A DNA stretch of 64,000 nt from positions 1,240,001 through 1,304,000 of the forward strand of contig WIUZ02000005.1 of NCBI GenBank assembly GCA_015956445.1, read 5' to 3'. This document shows positions 57,932 to 64,000 of the stretch, piece by piece. The position numbers and the translations under genes are program-made. This DNA comes from Thelephora terrestris (taxonomy: Eukaryota; Basidiomycota; Agaricomycetes; Thelephorales; Thelephoraceae). The notes under the pieces were generated by a model that worked only from the letters and a program-made list of their open reading frames with translations, was not told the DNA's origin and made no database searches. Positions within the stretch are counted from its first letter, which is position 1, and every line of letters starts with the position of its first letter.

Positions 57932-60900
57932 TCAAAGGGAAGGAGGGGATAGGGAAACATAGGAATGGTCGTCGGGAAGGGAAGAAAGGTAGCGGACATC
58001 CTCGGGATCGTCCCAAGTGAAGTCCTCGTCATCGTCCAGATCAGAGATCAGCGGGATATCGGTAGCCGTGCGCGGGAAGTAGGGGATGAGTCGGAAGCCT
58101 GCAACGCGAAGCTGAGACTGTGCTCCATCGAGTTCGGCCACGATATATGATGTCCCCTTTGTCTTGCGCACAACAACCATTGGACCGAGGTAGCGAGGCT
58201 TGGTCTTCCTATTCAAGGACTCCTCAACGCGAGTGTTGCGCACCAGAACCAAAGCTCCGGACTCGAAGTCAAAATCAACGATGCGGGAACCATGGCGCAG
58301 TTCGAACTGCTCCAGATTCTTCCGACGAGACTTCGCAACCCTCTGACGCATGTCTTCGAGATCTTCGGGACGTTTCGCGAGCTGCTGGGCACGAAGTGCG
58401 ACTAACTCCTCAGTGGTGATGCCAAAGTCCTGGGTAGGGGCTAGGTAGGTGGCTTCGGTGATGTCAAATGGTAGGAGGGGGTGGACACCGTGAGCCAGGA
58501 AGTAGGGGGAGTAGCCAGTCGCCTTGCGGATAGTAACGCGCTCGGCCCAGAAAACCTGCGGGAGAACCTCGCGCCACTTGGCCTCGTTGCCCTGACAAGT
58601 CTTCATGATAGCCTCGCGAACGTCGAAATGCTTCGACTCAACGATCCCATTAGCCTGAGAGTTGTAGCCTGAGATCCTAATGTGTCGGATCCCATACTGT
58701 TCTCCAAGCATATCAACAGCGGCAATGTAGGGAGCAGCATTGTCGGTGACAATCTCATCGAGACCACCCCAACGGCAGAGGATGTCCTGGAAGATGAACG
58801 TCGAGATGACCTTGGCAGAGTCCGCAGTGGTAGCACGTCCCTCAGGCCAAGAACTCATCGCGCAGCGGGCGTGGACCACGTAGCGATAGTTCCCGACGCG
58901 AGGCATGAGGAAGGTATCCATGTGAGCCTTGCGGAAGAGCGAGGGGACAGGCGGGACGATAGGCGGGATGTGAAAGTACTTGGTCTGTCGCACCTGACAC
59001 TCGTGGCAAGTCCTAGTATACCAGCGGACATCCTTGGCAAGCTCGGGCCACCAGAATCGGACTGAGAGAGACTGAGTCGTCGCGAAGATACCCTTGTGTC
59101 CTAGAACATCGTGAGCATAGCGAACAAGCTCGAGGCGTTCACTAGGCTTCGGGACAAGCTGAGGGGATCCCGACTGACGCTTCCGAAAGAGGCTACCTTC
59201 GTAAAGAAAGTAATCAGTGGCTTGTCGGATGAAGAGTCTGTACTGCTCGTCAGAAAGATCGGGAGGTCGCGAAAGATCGATCAAAAACTGGCGAATAAGG
59301 GAAACTCTGTCATCGCGACGAAGGGCCTTCACCGAGCGAGGAATCTCGAGAGGGGGAGAGGATAGAGGGGAAGGAGAGCGAATAGAAGGGGAAGGAACAT
59401 GTGAAGCGGAATAAGAAGAAACAAGCGAAGTAGGAGAGCAAGAGGGAAGCATGAAAGCGGGAACTACAGACGAAGGAATAGTGGGTGAGTCCGAAATATA
59501 GGAATGCACTATGGAGAGAAGAGGGTCATGAAAAGAGGGAGTGTGAAGGTCAATATAGAAACCAGTGTTCGAGTCAATCCAGTCCTCGAGCTCGTCGCCA
59601 TCGTCGCGAGGAGGATCCTCAGGAGCGCGAGGACGTCGGGACAGTCCATCAGCTCCTGTGTGCCTCTCTGCGGGAACATGGACAAGCTCGAAGTCAAACA
59701 AGAGGATCGCCGAGATCCAGCGGTTCACGGCGTCGTTAGGATGCAAGGTGGGGGAGTTGATCATGCCTTTGACAAACTTCGCGTCCATCTCTACAACCAG
59801 CTTCTGCACACCGATGGTGAAGATCTGAGTGTGCTTGAGGGCGCGAAAGAGGCCGTAGAGCTCGAGCTTAGCCTGGGAGTAGCGAGACTCGCGATCGTTG
59901 AAGGTGATAGAACCGAACCTGCTGGGATAGCGCTTCCCATTCTCTCCGATCTGGAAGAGAATGTACCCTACACCGTTCGCGCAGGAGTCGACCGCAAGGA
60001 TAACTGGTCTGTCAGACTCATACTCGATGGGGCGCAAGGCAGGAGAGGAGAGGATGATAGCCTTGAGTCTCGCCATAGACTCTAGCTGCTGGGGGCCGAT
60101 CTCGAAGGTGATACCCTTCCGAGTGAGATGAATCAGAGGCCTCGCGACGAGCGTGTAGCCCTTGATGAAGATCCTGAGAACTCCACAAGTGCCCAAAAAT
60201 GCGCGAACCTCTGAGACACTCTTCGGGATGGGCCAGTCCTGGATAGCCTGCACGCGCGAAGGATCTGCAACTCGGCCTTCGTAAGTACAAACATGTCCGA
60301 GGATATCAGCACGAGGGACACCAATAAAAGCCTTCTTCCCGCTGAACGTAGCTCCGTAGGACTCTACTCGCTGGATGATCCGATGGACAGCCTCGAGATG
60401 CTCCCAGACAAATCGCCGAATATCGGGATTGTCGGGAACGGTCTCGTAAGAACCGTCGGGAAGCTCGTAGCGAGACTTAGGACCTTTGATAGGGACGTCA
60501 TCAGCAAAGGGTTGAGTCCAGTGAGGAATCTCGGGTCTTAGGATGTGAGTGACGTCACCCTGAAGAACGGCGGGAGAGTTCGTCCAGCCCATCGGGAGAA
60601 CAGTGAGCCTGAAGGAACCCAGAGGAGTGTTGAAGGTAGTCATGTCGCGAGACCTCTCGTGAAGCTGGCGTTGATCGAAGGAAACATAGAGGTCGAGAGT
60701 GGTGTAGATAGATCGCGCAGCAAAGTCCTCTGCAACGATCTCGGTGTAGGGAGGCATCGCGGCATTGCGAACAGTGACTGCATTCAACGGCTCCAGAGAG
60801 TGAACTAGGCGGAGGGACTTGCCATCCTTCTTGAAGACACAAAACCATCGGGAATTGTAGGACGAAGAGGAGGGTTCATAGACACCCGACCGCCACTTGT

Positions 60901-61762
60901 CCTCGATGATCCTGATGACTTCCTGAAGGATGCCACGAGGAATAGGGCCTTGCTTCAGAACCCACGGAACATGTGAGATATGAGGGATCTCGATGGGCGC
61001 GAAGTACTGGGGATCAAAGGCACCTCGTTCCTCGTCAGTCCAGGCGAAAGCTGCGTGATGCTGGGCAACAATCCACTCAGCTAGTTTGATCTCTTCAGGC
61101 CAGAGAAGATCCTTCCCGATGTCCATCTTGTCACGGCGCTCGCGAGTGAATCTCCCCATCGGGATGAAGTCGGGAGGATGAGAAGGGAGAGGGAGGAGAT
61201 TCGCGAGGGGATCGGGATGCTCGTGACGGACAATCCGGAAGTTCTCTGGCAGGGTCGTCGCTACCGGCCTAGTCTTGTTTGCCACCTTCTTGTAGAGAAG
61301 GGATTCGAAGTCGCCATCAGAACCTAGATCCAGGAAGGGGCTCTGAGTGAAGTGCTCAGTAAGCCAGACGCTAGCAAGCTGGAGAGGTGTGTAGGGATTT
61401 GTAGGGGATGGCGGGATGGCGTTACGGAGGGCGGCAAAAGCCAGGAAGGCGTCGCGACGATCCATGGAGGGGAAGGAGGTGAAGAAGGAGGTGAGAGAAC
61501 TATAGAAATCTACTGAAGTGGAAGATGTGGAGGAAACAATAGGGCCAGTACTACGAAGAGAAGATGGAGAAGGGAATCTAGATCTAAAATCGGGAACCTG
61601 TCGAGAAGGAAAGGGAATAGTGCGGGAGGGAGAAGATACAATAGGGAATGAGCCAATGGGAGTAGAAATAACTGTCGGGAGAAGAGGGAGGAGAGATATC
61701 GAAAGAAGGCTGTTCGTAAAATGAAAAGCAAGAAGAGGTAGGATAGAAATCAGGAGAAACAA
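57932..61762 (-). CDS. Gypsy I pol: RT-RNase H-integrase, intact frame
   Basis: 1276 codons open; the natural start may be [15 protein letters not shown] near 61463 or a frameshift from the linker. RT has [20 protein letters not shown] and the active-site motif [10 protein letters not shown]. RNase H has [27 protein letters not shown] and [11 protein letters not shown]. The tether has [11 protein letters not shown]. Integrase has the zinc domain [18 protein letters not shown] and catalytic Asp, Asp, Glu at [16 protein letters not shown] and GIVESKHF. The C-terminus has [14 protein letters not shown] (GPY/F type). No internal stop was seen. With gag-protease upstream it may be a coding-competent Ty3/gypsy element. 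Confidence 0.85.
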   Translation of the reverse strand: MFLLISILPLLAFHFTNSLLSISLLPLLPTVISTPIGSFPIVSSPSRTIPFPSRQVPDFRSRFPSPSSLRSTGPIVSSTSSTSVDFYSSLTSFFTSFPSMDRRDAFLAFAALRNAIPPSPTNPYTPLQLASVWLTEHFTQSPFLDLGSDGDFESLLYKKVANKTRPVATTLPENFRIVRHEHPDPLANLLPLPSHPPDFIPMGRFTRERRDKMDIGKDLLWPEEIKLAEWIVAQHHAAFAWTDEERGAFDPQYFAPIEIPHISHVPWVLKQGPIPRGILQEVIRIIEDKWRSGVYEPSSSSYNSRWFCVFKKDGKSLRLVHSLEPLNAVTVRNAAMPPYTEIVAEDFAARSIYTTLDLYVSFDQRQLHERSRDMTTFNTPLGSFRLTVLPMGWTNSPAVLQGDVTHILRPEIPHWTQPFADDVPIKGPKSRYELPDGSYETVPDNPDIRRFVWEHLEAVHRIIQRVESYGATFSGKKAFIGVPRADILGHVCTYEGRVADPSRVQAIQDWPIPKSVSEVRAFLGTCGVLRIFIKGYTLVARPLIHLTRKGITFEIGPQQLESMARLKAIILSSPALRPIEYESDRPVILAVDSCANGVGYILFQIGENGKRYPSRFGSITFNDRESRYSQAKLELYGLFRALKHTQIFTIGVQKLVVEMDAKFVKGMINSPTLHPNDAVNRWISAILLFDFELVHVPAERHTGADGLSRRPRAPEDPPRDDGDELEDWIDSNTGFYIDLHTPSFHDPLLSIVHSYISDSPTIPSSVVPAFMLPSCSPTSLVSSYSASHVPSPSIRSPSPLSSPPLEIPRSVKALRRDDRVSLIRQFLIDLSRPPDLSDEQYRLFIRQATDYFLYEGSLFRKRQSGSPQLVPKPSERLELVRYAHDVLGHKGIFATTQSLSVRFWWPELAKDVRWYTRTCHECQVRQTKYFHIPPIVPPVPSLFRKAHMDTFLMPRVGNYRYVVHARCAMSSWPEGRATTADSAKVISTFIFQDILCRWGGLDEIVTDNAAPYIAAVDMLGEQYGIRHIRISGYNSQANGIVESKHFDVREAIMKTCQGNEAKWREVLPQVFWAERVTIRKATGYSPYFLAHGVHPLLPFDITEATYLAPTQDFGITTEELVALRAQQLAKRPEDLEDMRQRVAKSRRKNLEQFELRHGSRIVDFDFESGALVLVRNTRVEESLNRKTKPRYLGPMVVVRKTKGTSYIVAELDGAQSQLRVAGFRLIPYFPRTATDIPLISDLDDDEDFTWDDPEDVRYLSSLPDDHSYVSLSPPSL

Positions 61763-62218
61763 ACTGGCTTGTGGGGAACGAAGAGGGAGAACTTAAGTCA
61801 TGCGCGGAATAAGAGGAAAACGATTGATTGTCAGAATCTAAAGTAAGTGCCAAGTCCGAAGAAGTACAAGAGTCCGAAGAAACATTAGTACAGTCCAAAG
61901 GGTCGGGAACAAGTCGCGAAAAGGAATGGGAGGTAGGGAAAGGAATGGGAGACGAAGGTAAGACATCTGAAGAAAACAAAGGAACAGGGTCGGGAAAGAA
62001 AGGGAGACAAGAGCCGGAAAACGATGCCGATGGTGGTGCATATGAGGCGAGAGGCAACGTGGGAGACATGCATGAAAACTGATTATATGATCGCTGAGAG
62101 GAGGGAGGAGTTCTGCTATCGAGAGCCTGCAGGAAGCCGAAAGATCGCGACGATTCTAGGAGGGGACCGGACGCTTCGCTATGACTGAAACGTGGTCGGG
62201 AGGGGCTCATAGAATCGC
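61763..62218 (-). other. Gag-pol junction, Ser/Pro-rich linker in another frame
   Basis: After the gag TAG (62219-62221) an ATG 8 bp on (MSPSRPRFSHSEASG) opens a Ser/Phe/Pro-rich frame that ends at 61584, overlapping the pol frame. Gag and pol share a frame but in-frame stops separate them. Either re-initiation, frameshifting or decay is involved. Confidence 0.45.
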
Positions 62219-64000
62219 CTACAAACGAAAATTTACGGCAGGTCCTCGCGAAGGCTTGGGCGGACGAGGGCTCGTCGAGAAGACGTAGGGAGTTCCAGTC
62301 TTGGGATCTCTGACATGAATCTTGTGAATACCGCCAGCGTGGCTGATATCCATGCAAGATAGGACGTCAAAGAAGGGTCTACCAAGAAGAACCTCAAAAG
62401 GAGCGTCCTCAACAACCTGGATCTGCAAGAAAACAGTGATCTGTCCTAGAGTGACAGGTTGCTGCTCGACCATCCCGAGGGTCAGAGTAGTACCACTGTT
62501 CGCAGACTCCATAGCCATCGCCTTGTTGGCAGTGATAGGAGACCGAAGTTTCTCCCAGATATCCTTCCGCATCACGACAATTTGCGCTCCGCTGTCCAGA
62601 ATGCACTCAGGTTCGACTCCTGGTGCGAAGGTAGGATAGATGACTCGTAGCGGGAGGGAGGGAGCAGCAGAGGAAGTCGTCGGGTCGTATTTGTGGACGT
62701 CGAGATAAACTGCGGGAGAATCGGGCTCCAAGAAGGAGGTAAGGTAGGAATCCGTAGAATCCTTCGCGATAAGGTTTGCCGCAACCTTTCGCGTCGAGAC
62801 CAAGTCCTTGACATGCTTGCGCGCATCCGTCGAGACAGCCAGGATCTCGCGAGCTGAGATCTGGACCTTAGCATCTAGAGCCCTGTCAATGACGTCGTTG
62901 ACATTGACAGAGGACTCAATCGCAGAGTGGTAGCGATGCTTCGAGTCATCGGCAGAAGGCTTGGGGGGCATGTCGAGAGGCTTCATAGGACCTTGGGGAC
63001 GAGCGGGAGGATCTACAGGTGCTCCAGGCTTCCCAGCGAGGTGAGGAGGGGTATCCCGATGAGGGAATGGCTTTAGGGGAACTCGCTGGCCGTGGATATT
63101 CGGCTGAGGGGGAGCGGGAGCAGGAGAGGAAGCGGGAGGAGGAGCTGGGGCCTTCTGGCGGGAAGGGAACCCAGTCTTGCGAGGAGGGACCTCAACGCCA
63201 TCGAACTGTTCGCGACGAGCCTTCTGAGCTTCGAGAAGAGAGTTTATCTTTGCGTGCATAACCTGGATCTCGTCGTCGGTCTCATTGGGCTCAAAGGAAG
63301 AGACCTCGACCTCAAAGGCGTACTCGTCGTTGCTCTCGAAGAAGTTGGTCGCGGCGGGCTCGTACTGGTTCCTCTGGGGGTTGCGACGTTTCCAGTCGGC
63401 GTAGTTGTCAAGACGTTCGCGCATGCAACTGCCAGGAACCGTTCGAGGGAGGAATCGACCATCGGGAAGAGTGATCTTGTTATCGCTGTTCCTAATGATC
63501 TTTCCCTGCTGGAGGTACTGCCCGACGATGGGACAGACACGGAGGAAGTGGTCGGGAGCGTTGCAGAACATGCAGTAGCTCTGAGGACGAGGCTGGGGCT
63601 CCCACTGGGGGGGGTTTTGTGCTACTCCTCCCGGAGTAGGGTAACCATCCGTCCTGGGATACTGCTGCGTCGCGACGGGAGGGGCTGAGTTGCGCTGAGT
63701 CTGAGCGAGAAGGGTGCCCATCATCTTCAGCAGTTCCTCCATCTGTCCATTCTTCTCGACCTTGATCTCCGGTTCGACCTTTATCTCGCTGTCGGGATCT
63801 CGGGAATCCACAGCAAAGATAGCGGCCTCGTGGAGGTCCTCCAAGCTATAGCCGTCAGCGGGACGAACGTCGGGCTTCTTTATCGCGAGCCTCTGCTTCA
63901 TCAAGGTGCGGATGAACTGCGGGAAACCCTTTAAGTAGAAGGCATTCCGCTCGCGAGTGGAGAGACGATCCTGCGCGATAAGATAGTCCGAGATCGTGGT
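62219..64000 (-). CDS. Gypsy I gag-protease, partial (runs off the window)
   Basis: Open to the window end; 63904 is only the first Met inside it. SDYLIAQDRLSTRERNAFYL matches the gypsy II capsid. Next come a zinc knuckle CMFCNAPDHFLRVC, an acidic region, a long Pro-rich linker, and a retropepsin-like protease with DSGAQIVVMRKDIWEKL and FEVLLGRPFFDVL. It ends AVNFRL. Gag and protease are on one ORF, and pol follows downstream in the same frame after stops. Confidence 0.85.
   Translation of the reverse strand, partial: TTISDYLIAQDRLSTRERNAFYLKGFPQFIRTLMKQRLAIKKPDVRPADGYSLEDLHEAAIFAVDSRDPDSEIKVEPEIKVEKNGQMEELLKMMGTLLAQTQRNSAPPVATQQYPRTDGYPTPGGVAQNPPQWEPQPRPQSYCMFCNAPDHFLRVCPIVGQYLQQGKIIRNSDNKITLPDGRFLPRTVPGSCMRERLDNYADWKRRNPQRNQYEPAATNFFESNDEYAFEVEVSSFEPNETDDEIQVMHAKINSLLEAQKARREQFDGVEVPPRKTGFPSRQKAPAPPPASSPAPAPPQPNIHGQRVPLKPFPHRDTPPHLAGKPGAPVDPPARPQGPMKPLDMPPKPSADDSKHRYHSAIESSVNVNDVIDRALDAKVQISAREILAVSTDARKHVKDLVSTRKVAANLIAKDSTDSYLTSFLEPDSPAVYLDVHKYDPTTSSAAPSLPLRVIYPTFAPGVEPECILDSGAQIVVMRKDIWEKLRSPITANKAMAMESANSGTTLTLGMVEQQPVTLGQITVFLQIQVVEDAPFEVLLGRPFFDVLSCMDISHAGGIHKIHVRDPKTGTPYVFSTSPRPPKPSRGPAVNFRL

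Noticed and set aside
1-64000. CRISPR arrays, rRNA or tRNA genes
   Set aside because: No spaced identical repeats of CRISPR type and no rRNA or tRNA signature seen; the context is eukaryotic.

Overview
The window reads as transposon-packed heterochromatin of a mushroom-forming basidiomycete (Agaricomycetes). The evidence is short GT–AG introns of about 50 bp, a KDZ transposase of the basidiomycete type, a LINE with a zinc-knuckle ORF1, Ty3/gypsy pol genes, and a broken member of a trypsin-like protein family that I recall as common in Agaricomycetes. I recognise no intact conserved host gene. Most of the sequence can be peeled apart by removing elements at exact target-site duplications (TSDs), after which broken reading frames rejoin.

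Layout. 1-3353: palindromic foldback element A with TTAGG-type arrays. 3354-5446: 5' half of a trypsin-like gene (gene P, minus) with a CACTG..CAGTG foldback in it. 5641-18467: a LINE ORF1 interrupted by element E1a (itself carrying an inverted full copy, E1b), a CACTG foldback and element E2; removing these gives 1229 codons including the stop, with one nonsense codon. 18504-20290: LINE ORF2 (endonuclease and start of RT). 20291-24130: small ORFs and short repeats. 24261-27805: gypsy pol (minus) with two lesions. 27806-31900: purine-rich spacer with two foldbacks. 31901-41129: long coiled-coil gene Y (minus), cut by E4, a foldback and E3. 41130-41367: a solitary end of element A. 41368-41637: the missing middle/3' part of gene P, on the other strand. 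41638-48967: palindromic element B, with a Tc1/mariner element in one arm only. 48968-49713: remnant of a second E2. 50072-52908: KDZ transposase cut off by a gypsy LTR. 52909-56620: gypsy II LTR and gag. 56621-64000: gypsy I LTR, pol, gag-protease (minus, running off the window).

The most unusual system is the E family (E1a, E1b, E2, E2b, E3, E4, and probably the source of gene Y). These are 2.3-3.3 kb elements with TGTCA..TGACA-type ends and 5-bp TSDs, the hallmark of retroviral-type integration, but with no RT or integrase. Each carries a multi-exon coiled-coil gene. An LTR-like TATA box on the opposite strand points toward the CCTGACA end. A genomic RNA made from that promoter would be antisense to the gene, so the gene's introns would survive retrotransposition. 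E4 also has an intact ORF in the LTR sense, divergent from the antisense gene. Other notable points: seven foldback elements with 3-bp TSDs, a Tc1/mariner element with a second spliced gene and an empty site in the opposite palindrome arm, and gene P split across 38 kb at a 7-bp TSD.
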